Source: Umbilicaria muhlenbergii (lineage: Eukaryota > Ascomycota > Lecanoromycetes > Umbilicariales > Umbilicariaceae). Taken from it: DNA of 64,000 nucleotides. This document shows positions 12,027 to 23,037 of this stretch, in pieces; the first letter of the stretch is position 1, and each line of letters begins with the position of its first letter. The position numbers and the translations under genes were made by a program. Under the pieces are notes generated by a model. It was not told the DNA's origin. It saw only the letters and a program-made list of their open reading frames with translations, and did not search any database. The stretch covers positions 1,128,162 to 1,192,161 of the forward strand of contig KK106981.1 in NCBI GenBank assembly GCA_000611775.1. Reading direction: 5' to 3'.

Positions 12027-12580
12027 GCTTGCGGGAAAAGTCGTAGACCCGCCACCCCATTGCCCAGCAGGAGCAGATATACAACGAAAAATAGAGAGAA
12101 AGGCAATACTGGTAGGAAATCTGTATTTCGTGACGCCATTGGATTATGAGAACGAAAACAGTAATGAAGAGGAGTAGAGAGCCGTCGTCCCGGGTGTCCG
12201 CGGAGCCTGCTGTGTTCCATCATGCGCCAGTCCACAGACTTTTGCAACATGACGGGTGTGATCGTTGGAAGCGTTCGAGTTGCTGTGCAAAGGATTTCTA
12301 TTACCCAACAAGCGCAAGGCCTCAGACGCGATGACACCAAAAAACCTCAGGAGGGTTTGGTGCGGGAGTGTCTTAACTTTGTTTACTCGGCTTAACCATC
12401 TTAGTCAGCGCCTTAGCCTTGCCTTGTTCGTCACCGCCAAAATAAAACTCTCCAGGGTCAATTAGCCACATAACGACGTAAATTCTCTCGAATGTATTCG
12501 CATGTCGTAGAGTGGTCTTCGCTCCTAGGGCTTAGGCGCGGCAGCCGATCCACTGTCTTTCGCCGCATCATTCCCGCGCC
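12027..12580. other. Intergenic
   Basis: About 550 bases between the HPP start and the end of the methyltransferase gene. No supported feature. Confidence 0.4.
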
Positions 12581-13402
12581 TCAAGGTCTTCTTCCAACAG
12601 CAATATAGAGATGATTAGTATCCCTAACCACGCCTGTTGGCTCAGCGCGACTCTTCCACTTTTCAATAAACAAGCCCCTGGCTCGTTGTCTGGTCCCAGG
12701 CTTCCTTAGTCCCTCCAGCACTGGCAACTCTACCCACTTATCGAAAACAGCACCTCCGCCATTAAGCGGATGCTCGCCGCTGGACCCGTACTCCTCTGCT
12801 CTCCAACAACGCTCTGATTTCAGACCAGCTTCCCCCATCATCTTCTTCAGGGAATTCATATCCTTGACCCATAGCCGATCAAAGAGGACCTTGATACCCA
12901 ATTCTTGAGCAACTTCGTTCATGATAAAGCCCAGAAGCTGCGTATCCTCAGTCGGTACATCCGTTATGAACCTACCGCCCGGCCTGAGAAGCGTAGTCCA
13001 CTGCCTAACCGCGCTCGCTGCGTCCTCGAGCAGAACAAGCGCCGAACAGCAGGTTATGAGATCGTAGCCACCCTCACGTAGCCCCTTACAACTCTCCAAA
13101 TCAGCGATATCATGGTACAGCCAATTTATATCCAGCCCTTCCCGCTCCGCCTTCTCTTTTGCCAAGGCCATCATGCCCTCGCTGACATCTATTCCCGTAA
13201 CGGTACCTTCATCTCCAACAGTTTTCTTAGCCAGAAGGGATATCAGACCGGTACCGGATGCCAGGTCGAGCACGTGTTGGCCGGGCTGGAGGGATGCCAC
13301 GCTTATATACTCGGCGGCTAGGGCAGGGTGCCAAGAATCATCGTAACTGCTGCTACGAGCATCGTACATGCGTTGAGCGGAGAAGACTTGGTCAGAAGGC
13401 AT
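12581..13402 (-). CDS. Class I SAM-dependent methyltransferase
   Basis: Single-exon gene of 273 residues. After a Tyr-containing N-terminal helix (YDARSSSYDDSWHP), the SAM-binding motif I is HVLDLASGTGLISLLA, motif II is GTVTGIDVSEGMMALA, and later strands show YDLITCCSALVLL and LLRPGGRFITDVP. This layout is the UbiE/Methyltransf_11-25 type that methylates small molecules. No introns and no membrane segment are seen. Substrate unknown; the neighbours (HPP transporter-like gene, tRNA) give no hint. The start is fixed by MPSDQVFSAQRMYDARSSSYD, where homologues also begin near the YDxxA motif. Confidence 0.85.
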   Translation of the reverse strand: MPSDQVFSAQRMYDARSSSYDDSWHPALAAEYISVASLQPGQHVLDLASGTGLISLLAKKTVGDEGTVTGIDVSEGMMALAKEKAEREGLDINWLYHDIADLESCKGLREGGYDLITCCSALVLLEDAASAVRQWTTLLRPGGRFITDVPTEDTQLLGFIMNEVAQELGIKVLFDRLWVKDMNSLKKMMGEAGLKSERCWRAEEYGSSGEHPLNGGGAVFDKWVELPVLEGLRKPGTRQRARGLFIEKWKSRAEPTGVVRDTNHLYIAVGRRP

Positions 13403-13601
13403 CGTGAGTAGAATTGTGGCAGCTTAATCACTACCAATACTCGTACACGGTCAGATGGCGAATTAAATCAGGAGGTTCTGCGATCCTTCGTTTCCTTGCG
13501 CATTTCAGCCGATCAAGCTCCACCGCCCCCAAAAGGAAAACTCCAATCTTGTTGGATGATAAGACTCTTGGATACAGCATCTGTCAAAAGCAAAAGTGAA
13601 A

Positions 13602-13770
13602 TGCTCCCTGCCAGGATCGAACTGGCGACCTTGAGATATCTAGACTGTTTGAAGCAGCCAAGGCATATATAGAGCTATATGAGACTCACTTTTTACATTG
13701 TTAGTTAATAGATCACCAAGTGTCACAGAACAAGAACACTAACCGTGATAACCAACTACACCAAGGAAGC
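13602..13770 (-). tRNA. Elongator tRNA-Met (CAT) with two introns, one at the odd position 26/27
   Basis: Three pieces, 13770-13744, 13688-13678 and 13637-13602, join to a 74-nt tRNA. The acceptor pairs GCTTCCT with AGGGAGC, the D stem is GTGT/TCAC, the anticodon arm is TGAGT-CTCATAA-TCTCA as in fungal elongator Met, the T stem is GCCAG/CTGGC around TTCGATC, and the discriminator is A. The insert 13677-13638 (40 nt) sits after position 37, the usual site, and its CTATATATG can pair with the anticodon. The other insert, 13743-13689 (55 nt), lies between positions 26 and 27. It begins GTTAGT, has TTAACTAAC near its 3' end and ends AG, as a spliceosomal intron would. Boxes A and B are intact in the outer pieces, and T runs follow the 3' end. 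Confidence 0.85.
13689..13743 (-). other. Spliceosomal-type intron inside the tRNA-Met gene
   Basis: 55-nt insertion between tRNA positions 26 and 27. It starts GTTAGTG, carries the branch-like box TTAACTAAC with its last base 13 nt before the 3' end, and ends AAAAAG. Length and signals match the short mRNA introns in this window. Fungal tRNA introns removed by the tRNA endonuclease lie only at 37/38, so this one would need another route. Splicing is inferred from sequence alone. Confidence 0.7.
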
Positions 13771-15530
13771 TGTTGAGGGATTCGCGGATATTTAATTATA
13801 TAACTCATTTTTATCTCAGACGACGTTCCACGAAGAATTTTCCTGGCGAGCCCACGACGGCTATGTGCTGAAAGGCCACTTACTCCACAGCCCCACCTTG
13901 ATGTGAAACCCCCACGTCGACAACAGAGGGATGTCTAAGACGGAGGACTCCAAGTAGCTCATATCATGCGATGGTCAAAACAGAGTGCTCCGAGGGGTAC
14001 AAAGCTACCTTGCAGGACCATTGAAATACAACGGAAGGCCGGGTGTCACAGAATGTTCTGAAAGGTTCCCAAAGCGCCTCTGGATTCAACAACTACTACA
14101 ACGCCTGCTGTGTGTGAGAGTGACTCATATTCACCGCTCTGGGCTCCAACATTATAATACTTCCAAGAACGAAAACCATCTACATGAACTGAAGCGTCTG
14201 CTAGATATGGCAGGAGTTCGGAGCTCTTGTGCCTAGGAGCCTCCTTGGCAGTGCATCTCCCTAGATGCCAGCCTTCTGAGCAGCTTTCCCTCTTACGGAG
14301 GCGCTCCCGGGTGCTATACCAATCAGAGTTCCCTCAAGAATGTCTATGTGAGACCTTTCAAATAGTCCATAGAAGCGTAAACCTCTACTATGTCTGCTGA
14401 AATTCATAGGATACCCTAAATGTGGCGTATATTAGTTAATCTTTTCTACAAAAGCTCCGAGGCGCCTCAGGTTGCAGGTCTAGCGAAATAGGGATCCTAC
14501 GAATGACGTTTATATAAACAGAGTCGGGGGGGCACCCCTGAAGTCTTCTCCAACCAGTGAAGGATCTCAATATGAAGAGAGGTTATGAGTCCACTTCTCC
14601 GGCATTGTTCTTGTCACTACCACTTTCCAGTCCTTCTGATTCACCTCATGTTAAAGAGGTCCGGCGTGCTTCTTTGCTTATTCACCACCCTCGCACTTGC
14701 TGACTGGATATCCACCTTTCTTTAGCCCTTGCTTCATTGTTAAAAGCTCCACAAGCAGTCCAAGGGAATGCACTGTGAATCCTGCTCCGTTTGCAGATCA
14801 CAATGAACGTATTCATCCATGCCTATATAACCTGCAGTCTCGCTCTATAGTCTCCATCTTCTTTAAATACTACTTGCACAATACTACACAAGCGCTTCTG
14901 CCTCTTCCTCAAGACGATTTCTACTCATCTTCTTTTATATCTCTTTTCTATGTTTATATACATAACATCGAGACCTCCACGGCCAACAACGGCAAAGGGT
15001 ACCATAATTACCAGGTACAACCGAACAAGCAAGCCAAGAGCGCCAACGTAAAAGGCCTTCCGAGTGCCCTTCAATAAAGCCAAGACAACTGGGCTAAATC
15101 TCTCTCAAGCCCACTACAGCGTGTTCGAATGCTATTTTACGCTAGAAACATAAAAGGTGTATGATATCCACGCCGCAGAGCTCCCCCAAAAGCGGTTGAC
15201 ACGCCTGAAAACATTACCTCTGCTGATGACAGCAATGATCACGGCAACACAACTCAACACAAATCTCCTCCAGCTTCATGTCATGAGTCAAATCTACACA
15301 GACAAGCAAAGCCAGCGAACGCGTTAGAGTTTCATCGCATTCTCGCAGCCTTCACTGGCCTGTCTATGGGTACATTTCCCGTACATAGAGAGCAGGGTCA
15401 AGGCTGCAACCATGGCTACTTGGGCGGAAGATCCAACTTCATCTTCGAACGTACGAAAGGCAATCGAAACACGTGTACCTGGCTATAGGCACCAACCCGA
15501 GCCAACAGATGGACGATACTGACTGGACTA
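13771..15530. other. Long intergenic stretch with a promoter-like segment but no credible gene
   Basis: No open frame with recognisable family. At 14823-14830 a TATATAA-like box is followed by a pyrimidine-rich tract (about 14850-14950, ctcttcctc, catcttctttt), an arrangement typical of fungal promoters on the plus strand. The frames that follow are short (about 33 codons from the ATG near 14950) and not convincing, so either a non-coding RNA or a dead gene may lie here. Confidence 0.3.
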
Positions 15531-16390
15531 CGTGACGGATCTCCCGAACTCCGCGCGGTACTTCTATAACCAACGGGTGTCGTCCTCCGCAATGGAAAAG
15601 AAGGCCATATTCCAGTCAACATCCCCGGCCTCACGACTACTGCTTTCCAGAGCATTGCGCCTCCGAAACATCGATGCCGGCATCCTCTCCGCGAGTCTGG
15701 CCCCCCAACGCACGGTCAACGATAATCCGAGGACGGACTTCATCAACCGAAGCGATGACAGGCGATGGTGCTTGGTGCACCCTCTCGAGCTGGAAAGCTG
15801 CGGACGGAACTGGCAGTGCAAAAACCGGCACGTTTGCCCCTCTTCGGCGCACCACCAAATGAGCGCATGGATCCAACTCAAGCAAGCGGTCGTGGACGAA
15901 GATTCAACAAATCCAATTCCGCAACGAATCGACTACGGCGTCGGCATGGACGTCCAGCAGCCCTTCCACGATGGCTCAAATGATATGATCAAGAAAACGC
16001 CATCGACAGGGGTCAACATGCCCGACCCGGACCCCCCACTTCGCCTCCAGCGGCGGCGGCGGCGAAGGCGCAGTGCCGACCACGACGCTCACAACGCTCA
16101 CCCAACCAGACCTCCCAAGATCGCCTAGACGACAAGCTGGTAGAAGCCACTTCAGACCGCGTGCGGGGGCATTGGCTTATTCCCTCGAGTCTCGACGCAG
16201 AGCAGCCGCCCCACTGGCGCACCGCATTCCAAAGGACAAGCGCGAGCGAGCGAGCGAGCGAAATCAGATGGCTCGAAGAATACCTGGCATGGTGAGTATC
16301 ACGTGTTCCATGATCAAGTCTACATATACTGACACCGCTAGGTCTGGTGGAAGGGGCCAGGATGCAGCGACAGCATGGAGGAAGCAGTGA
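15531..16390 (+). other. Possible coding stretch, unassigned
   Basis: Open frames run through much of this segment on the plus strand. The best looking part reads DDKLVEATSDRVRGHWLIP from about 16120, continues through an Arg/Ser/Glu-rich low-complexity run caused by a gagc repeat near 16240-16260, and reaches IRWLEEYLAW before a good GTGAGT donor at about 16292 with a plausible CTAG acceptor near 16342. No start codon in a consistent frame and no family could be recognised, and a minus-strand frame is open over the same bases. Treat as a candidate only. Confidence 0.2.
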
Positions 16391-16958
16391 CGAGCGGAGG
16401 TAAGAAGATGTGGGTTGGGAATGATATCGACTACATCCGAGATCTGGGTTTTCATTTGGAGGAGTTTCTGTGGCGGGTTGTTTATTCATGGGAGGGTGCT
16501 GTTGGGAGTGTTTGTTGCAGTCGAGCTTAGAGCATTGCCGTTGTTTCTATATGCGAGTTCGGTGCTGGATTGCGGTATTGATAACTGCGCAATTCAGAGG
16601 CGCTTCGTACACGCGCCTGTTGCGGATGAGTGCGCAGAAGCCTTTTACAGGCAGTCCATTCGCCTAAAAGTTGCCCTTAAGGCCTCCGAGTTCTGCTTTC
16701 TCCTTTCCATTCGTTGTCAGTCTTTTTAAATGGCAATATACCACTTATTTACCCCCTATCAATCGCTTCTACTCAATACGTGCAAGAGGCCTGGGGGCAC
16801 ACTTGGTTAAACGGAGAACGTGAATATGTAAAGTTGAGAACTAACTTGAAGCCTCTTCCATCATATAACTACCCTTTACGCTCCACAGTCCCTATAAACA
16901 AATCTACATATCCCTAAACAAAATATCCTATACACACCCACCCCATTCCCTTGACCCC
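16391..16958. other. Intergenic
   Basis: About 570 bases before the end of the amine oxidase gene. No supported feature; it would include that gene's 3' UTR. Confidence 0.4.
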
Positions 16959-19191
16959 TCAAACCTCCCTGCTAGCCGCATCCGGCGCATTAACCGCCAC
17001 GCCCCCCAATCTCCTCGCCACCTGACTCGGCGTACTACAATAACTAGGCGGCACATCCAGGGCCGGATTCTTCAAAAAGAAATTCCTCGGCCTCAACAGC
17101 AAAGTAAACGGTTCGGCCGGCATGATAGGATAATCCTCGGGGGCGGGGAAATGCGTGATACCGAAAGTGTGCCAGAGGACGATGTCGGTGTTGTCGATGT
17201 TCTCGCTGGCGGATTGCTCGATCCACTCGGGGAGGCCGCGGGAGGGGTCGCCCGAGGTTTGGGGCACGTGGCGGCCGGCGGGGTGGAGTTGGTCGTCACG
17301 GTCTGGGGGGAAAAAGGGAGTTAGATCAACGTATCTTATGAACTGGGCTGGCCAGAGAGTGGAAAATGGGAAGGGGAACATACATTTAGTAACATGGATG
17401 GCGTGTCGTGCGAATCCAGCCCTCTTCCACACCAAACCCCCTTCCCTCGGCAACAAGCCAGGTACTTCCCTGCTGACGAGTTTGTAACTGACGGGCTTGT
17501 GGCTGTATGGATTGATTTTGTTCGTGTTGGCCATATCCCACGTGCGACTGGTGCTGCCATCATAGTCTGCAATCGCCTCCTTGGGGGTGGTATATTTGGT
17601 CTTGTGGGCATAGAAAGCATTGCCATGCTTGTTCTCTGCACTGCCCACCTCACCTGGTCCCCTTGCGGCATCGACTTGGAAAATTGTATTATTAGGGCCG
17701 TCAATGTTCGGATCAATACGCATGCAGAAGAGATGTTGGTGGTTGTGAGCGTTGACGCCTGGGTAGACTTCCGTGCCCCAGCCCAGGGTGTCCTCGCCGG
17801 GGTTCATGGCGTAGGTGTTTAGGATACCGGTAAGCTTGATCTCGAGCTGGACGGTACCATCCTGGTGGAAGACCCAGTACACGCAATATTCATAATTAGC
17901 AGCGGTGAAGACCTGGGAGATGAGGAGTTTGCGGCCGCGAGTGACGATAACGGAGTCGTCACGGAAGTCGGTGTGCTTGAAGAGGATGCCGGCGTCCTCT
18001 TCATGGATGCAGATGGCATTCTTGATGGTCGTACTGGCCCCGGCGCGGTTGACGAAGTTGGCGTCCATGTAGTGAATTGCGCCTTTGCAGTCGCAGCCTA
18101 AAGCTAAGCTGTTGGTCATATAGCCTCCACCGTATTCGCCGAGATCGAAGGCGTGTTTCCGTTGGTGTGGGTGTTCAGGATTGCCGTACGGAACGACCAT
18201 TTCTGCGAGCGATAGCCGGTAGAATACTCCTCTCTCGTTACCCTTGTCGTTGTAGGTTATGTTGTTCAAAACGATGCCCTCTTTGTAGTTGAAGCCGACG
18301 TGCACCTTCCAGTTTTGCCATTCGATTATCCTACCATCAACCTTGAAGGAGACACCCTCTGGCTGTGTGATGTTGATGGGCTTTATGTCCTTGCGGTATC
18401 CACCTTCGGCTTCAACTGCTGCAGGGGTGTAGTTGTTCGCCGGGGCTTGGTTCACGGGTCGTCGTACAGGGGGAACATCGATATGGATGATTTCCTGGGT
18501 GTCTGCGTTGAAAATAGGAGTAAAGTCGAGTGGGTATGTATACTGGCTGTCGTCGGGATGGGGCCTGTAGTACATCAAGGCTTGCTGTAGCCGGACCTTG
18601 CTGCCGAATCTCTCGTCGTAGCCGATTGTCCACGCTGTCCACGCGTCAACCCAGATATTTATGCCCACCAGGTCTGGTCACTTACGATCGCAGTAGACTT
18701 TATGCATGTCCTCCTTTGGAATGCCAATGATTCCACACTGCTCAATCACCTTGGGGTCTTCTCGCACCACATGCTCGACAATTTGAAGGTCCTCCATCGT
18801 AATCTAAGAGAGATCAGGACGGTCCACGAAGACGGATTGTACAACATAAGCTTACCAATGGCTGTACTCCATCAGTCAACTCCCAATTGACAATCTTCTT
18901 CTCCGTCAAGTCTACCCATCCATCGTAGACCTTGCTTCCCTTCCCAATCGCAACGACATCAGCTACCCGATGCGGCCGAACCGTGTGATCGGGGTCTGCC
19001 AGCCAGGCCTGCATCTCCGCCTTCCGAGGCTCCAACAATGAGATGGCATTGTAATAAAGGGATCCATGCTCCCTGCGGACCAGGTCTGCGGCAGTCTCAA
19101 TTTCCGAGGCGGAGAGAGGGTCGAATGGATGCGGAGGAGGGGCGGTGCCTGTGACATGTTGCGCCACCTGCTTTAGTCGGTCGAGGACCAT
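16959..19191 (-). CDS. Copper amine oxidase
   Basis: Four exons, 19191-18856, 18803-18686, 18634-17384 and 17302-16959, give 682 residues, normal for fungal members. The enzyme oxidises primary amines to aldehydes with release of ammonia and peroxide. Its cofactor is made from a tyrosine in the NYEY motif (AANYEYCVYW, about residue 397), present here. Copper ligands are visible in HNHQH (about residue 446) and the late His in ITHFPAPEDYPIMP. The N-terminal domain begins HPFDPLSASEIETAADLV, where homologues start. The joins VQPL-ITMED, YCD-PWTIGYDERFG and VTK-YRDDQLHP all rebuild conserved stretches. No signal peptide is seen, and the C-terminus (AASREV) lacks an obvious SKL-type peroxisome signal. 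Function in using amines as nitrogen source is known for the family. Confidence 0.95.
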
Positions 19192-20663
19192 GGTTGCCGT
19201 TTTGAGGGTGATCTGTGCGTGTGCGAAAGTGGTATTCGGAGGCCACGGGGCAGCGGTCAGAGAGTGAAGAGATTGGGATCCTTCTTCGAAGCGGGGAAGG
19301 GAAATGTGCTGTATATTGACCTTGCTGAAATGATGGGGTTATGAGTTCATTTGACAGCAGGGAGATGCGCTTTTATGTAAGCCAGCAGCAGACTCGAGAC
19401 GGAAAAGGCATGCCCCTCCCCGTCCCCACCAAGGTTCAAGGTTGGCCTATCTCTAGTTGTACATCTCTCTCGCCCACGACCGAAGGCCAAGGCCGGCGGG
19501 GTCGCTCCGCGCAGCCTGCGCTTGTGGCAGATAAGACCGCTCGACTGTCTGGATAGGATTGCCGCACGTGGTTAGCGCACCAGCGTGCCCCTCATCCGGC
19601 ATCGCGTTCCAGCCCTGCCCTGCTCTGCTCCAGACATTCTTTACCTAAGATTGATGAGCCGCCGCTGGAAATCCACTCGATAGATGGACAGCCATCAACA
19701 TGATTGCCTTGAGTGATGGGTCTGTGGTCGGTGCGTCTAAAGCACTGCTCACGTCTTGACCGCCACCTCCTGTCTCCGGTATGCTCGTATGCAGTTGCCT
19801 ACCCGTACTGCGACTGTAGAATAGAGGACGCCGCGCCTTGCTCCATGCCCGCTGGTACCTACATGGAAGCGGTGGAGATAAGCTGCCCGGTGGAAAGCAC
19901 CGGCATCTGCCGTTCACTGCGGGGCAGGCGTCGGTTCGAAATCGATCAACCAGGGGACCCTCAGCATCGCAAAGCACCAACCCCAGGCCTTAGGGATATA
20001 CATAATTCTGTCCATCTCTAAAAGCTGTTGAGCTCTGTAATCCGCAGCAGCAAGGTTTCCAGATATTGCAGTCGATTGCCAATTCTCTGCTGGGGGCCGC
20101 CTGGATCCTTTTACTTAGACTCGTTGCGAATCCCCTAGATTAGCTAACGGGCAAGCGTAAGGACAAAATGAACGGCAGTCACAACACGGGGACCCCCTAC
20201 TCAGCAAAAGTACTGACCTCTGACTTTAAGATTACGGATTTCTTAAATTTCTAGAAGCCGTCGAGCTCTCTATGATTATATATCCAGATCTTAATGTCGG
20301 TTATTCGTGCTTGAGGGCCGCCCGGATCCCTTTTACTTGGAAGTGTCACTTCGATCCGCTGCTCAGGCATAAAATGTTGCAAAACTACGATACGGTAGAG
20401 AACCAGATCAATGCACGCAAACATCAGATGGATTTTGCACGGTGAAGTCGGGAATAAGGACCGAGACACCTCTAGAAGCTGTTCCTATCATCTAATACCG
20501 GCCTCACCGACCCAACGCCTGGCAAAACAACTCCACGCTCAAATGCAACACAGCGAGATCAAGCCCGGGAGCTCAAGACGCCGTGGAAAGAGAAACAGCC
20601 CTCCGACCACGAGCCGCATTTTGTACAAGAGAGGAAAAATAGTAAACCCATGAAACCCCCGAA
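19192..20663. other. Intergenic with an imperfect direct repeat
   Basis: About 1.5 kb without a supported gene. It contains two related segments of about 100 bases described separately, and otherwise nothing recognised. The left end carries the amine oxidase promoter. Confidence 0.45.
20016..20340. repeat. Diverged direct repeat, two copies of about 100 bp
   Basis: Copy one spans about 20016-20118 and copy two about 20248-20340. The ends match best: aaaagctgttgagctct against agaagccgtcgagctct, and gggccgcctggatcctttt against gggccgcccggatccctttt. At the ends the differences are mostly C/T or A/G changes, while the middles have drifted. A short piece like the start recurs near 20470. Family unknown; it may be a remnant of a mobile element or an old local duplication altered by repeat-induced point mutation. 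Confidence 0.5.
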
Positions 20664-22250
20664 TTACCCCTTGCCAATACGAAAGTTGCCAAAGACGCCC
20701 CCTCCCCCTCCCGGCGTCAGTGGACCCATCCCTCCGGAATTACCTTGATTCGGTTGGTTAGGAGTGCCGGCTAAACCGGTGTGCGTCGTACTAGGCGTAC
20801 GAGGTGTTTCGCCATTGGAGTAAATAGTGGCACCGTTCAGGTTGGGCGTAGAAAACCCATCCACGCCCCCATGCGCGCTGGTAGTGAAGCCTGCAGAACC
20901 TCCTGGCGCCGGGTTGCCTACGCCGTTATTCAGGCCCCACACTTGACCCAAGTACTTGTCATCGTCGATGGTGCCGTTGAAAATGTTCTTCCGCACGTCC
21001 CAAAAGACCTTGCCCGTGAGCAGACTGTCGGACCCGGCAGTATGTGCAGTCCCGACCCTCTTGATGCCAAGCTCATCTGCGAGGTCCTGCAGCCCAGACT
21101 TCTGACCTAGGCTAGTGAGTATATTTGCGGCAGTTGCAGATAGAGGGGTGTTGTTGACGGTCTGATTCCGCTGAGCATGCTTGACCATGTACTTGATGTC
21201 GTAGATAGCGGGGAAGAAGATGCCGAGGAGTTTTCGATATTCTTCTTCGACCTCCGGTAATGGTTTGCAGAGCATGATCTTGACAAGATAGCCAAAGTCG
21301 TAGCCAGAGTGGAACGAAATCCACCGAACATCCTCCAGTAGTACAAGGCCTGAACTTATCATCAAAGCACCGAACTCTTGGGGATCTATCCCATTCTTCT
21401 CATGCATGTCCAGATCGAGACCAGCGTTCGCTAAGAAGTCGATCGAATCCTGGTTGTACATGTCCTCTTGTAACGAGAACCGAAAGTTGAATTGCCAGGT
21501 ACATGGACACGGGGTGAGGTTCTGGTATGTCGAGGGGTTGAGTCCAGAAGCATCTGGTGGATGTGCGGGAGGCATTTCGCCGTCTTCGTTGAAAAGTGTG
21601 ATGCCAAGTTGGATGACCGTAAGGAGATCAACATTGCATCGAAGGGTTTGGTAGTGGTAATCGGCTTTCGTAGTAAAGGCACCCATCGGTCGAGCAACGA
21701 TACCAGGAAATTCAGTATCCTAACATCAACTGTCAGCAATTATACCGAGCAAGGCTTGGAAGATCGCCAAACTGGCTCTACTCACCATGCTGATGAAAGG
21801 GTACTTCTCGACTAATGTCCGTAGTAGCTGCATCTCCTGGGCCAGATTCCCTCTCCATACATCTCGTATCCTACTCTTCAGTCCCTTGTTGCTGGTGCTA
21901 CTTCTTCGCATAGCTTCGCGAGCTTGCTGCTGTTGTATAGCTGCACCGTGAGCGAACCCCGTAATTGCGGCATGACTAGCCAGCCCAGTGCCTCCACCAC
22001 CCAGTCCACCACCACCGCCTCCGAACGCTCCCCCTAGATTGTTCGCACCGTTGGTAGGAGCGAAGAGGTTGATGTTAGAGTTGGGGTTTCCCTGAGCGAA
22101 GCCAGGATGTGCGTTGAAAGATGGTGGGGGAAGGCCAGCTGCGCCGGGAAGTTGGTGCTGGGATGAATGGTGTTGCAGGTGTGATTGTTGGAGATGTGAG
22201 AAAGGTCCGGTCAAAATCTGAGGGCCGAATCGGCTTACGGCTGGCGGCAT
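20664..22250 (-). CDS. POP2: CCR4-NOT complex deadenylase CAF1/POP2
   Basis: Two exons, 22250-21786 and 21719-20664, give 506 residues. The catalytic domain is a DEDD-type 3'-5' RNase that shortens poly(A) tails: DTEFPGIV after the intron, the second acidic site in RWISFHSGYDFGYL, and the last in HTAGSDSLLTG. The join PFISM-DTEFPG rebuilds the conserved first motif. The first 110 residues are rich in Gln, His, Gly and Asn (with a GGGGGG run), and the C-terminus is Gly/Pro/Asn/Thr-rich; such tails are common in filamentous fungi and likely disordered. RDVWRGNLAQEM marks the domain start and is the CCR4/NOT1-binding side in known structures. Housekeeping gene. Confidence 0.95.
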
Positions 22251-22690
22251 TGTTGACGGCGCAAGGCGGGTTATCTTGTGTGAGAGAGAGTTCGACTTGT
22301 CGAGCTTCGCAATAGAATCATGAGTGATTGGATAGTGACGTTTATGGCGTGAACGCTGCAGCGAAGTGAGCTTAGTCGTGCTAGCAGGTCTGAGACGTAG
22401 ATTGAGTACACGGTGTTATTGGCGTCGAGGTGATTCTGAGAGACAGATGATAGATGGATGGCAAGAGACTCGAAGTGAGGCTCCTAACTGCACCACCACC
22501 GCAAAGCGCTTAGCGGGGGATCTCGCTTAGCTCGATGTGGAGTCAGCGGGCTTTGTTTGACGCCAACCTCGAGCCTGACGACGGATGCTGATCGTACCAC
22601 GTCAAGGGGAAAGACACGATCACGGTAAGCTGAATGACGTCTGAAAATACTCAAACCGTATACTAACTGAGGCTCCCCTTATAGACGGCC
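22251..22690. promoter_or_regulatory. Divergent promoter region, CAF1 and NADH dehydrogenase subunit
   Basis: The two genes start 441 bases apart and point away from each other, so this segment must hold both promoters unless there are unseen 5' exons. No clear TATA box or known site was picked out. Confidence 0.5.
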
Positions 22691-23037
22691 ATGGCTCGCC
22701 CGCGTGGTAATCTTACAGGCTTTGATCCGAGCAAGTTCGCAGCCGCAGCAGGCACGCCAGCTAGAGATCCATGGGCACGAGCGTATGCAGCACTCCACTC
22801 TTTCTCTCTGCACTACGGGTATTGCACGTTGAAGTTTTGCTGATGTGACCTGTGTCGTTCAGGGAACAATGGCGATACACAGGACCCTTTACGAGATGGA
22901 ACCGTTTCAAGGGTAGCTTCCCCGGCCTAGGGATAGCAACAGTCGCATTTGCGGCATATTGTGGCTACGAATACTTGTTCATGAAGGATGATCACCATGC
23001 GCATGCGGAGGGCGGACACGGCGAGGGACACCAGTAG
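22691..23037 (+). CDS. Mitochondrial complex I subunit B12 (NDUFB3-like)
   Basis: Two exons, 22691-22782 and 22863-23037, encode 88 residues. The protein reads MARPRGNLTGFDPSKF, then DPWARAEQWRYTGPFTRW and a single hydrophobic helix (GLGIATVAFAAYCGYEYLFM) before a His-rich tail. This is the layout of the small accessory B12 subunit in the membrane arm of NADH:ubiquinone oxidoreductase: one helix, no cleaved presequence. The first exon is too short to stand out alone and was found from the conserved DPWxRxEAWR-like join. Confidence 0.9.

Noticed and set aside
16013-16489. 158-residue minus-strand frame
   Set aside because: Driven by GC-rich repeats (gcggcgg and gagc words); no start context, domain or splice logic.
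19925-19955. GGTTCGAAATC word resembling a tRNA box B
   Set aside because: No acceptor stem, D arm or box A fits around it on either strand.
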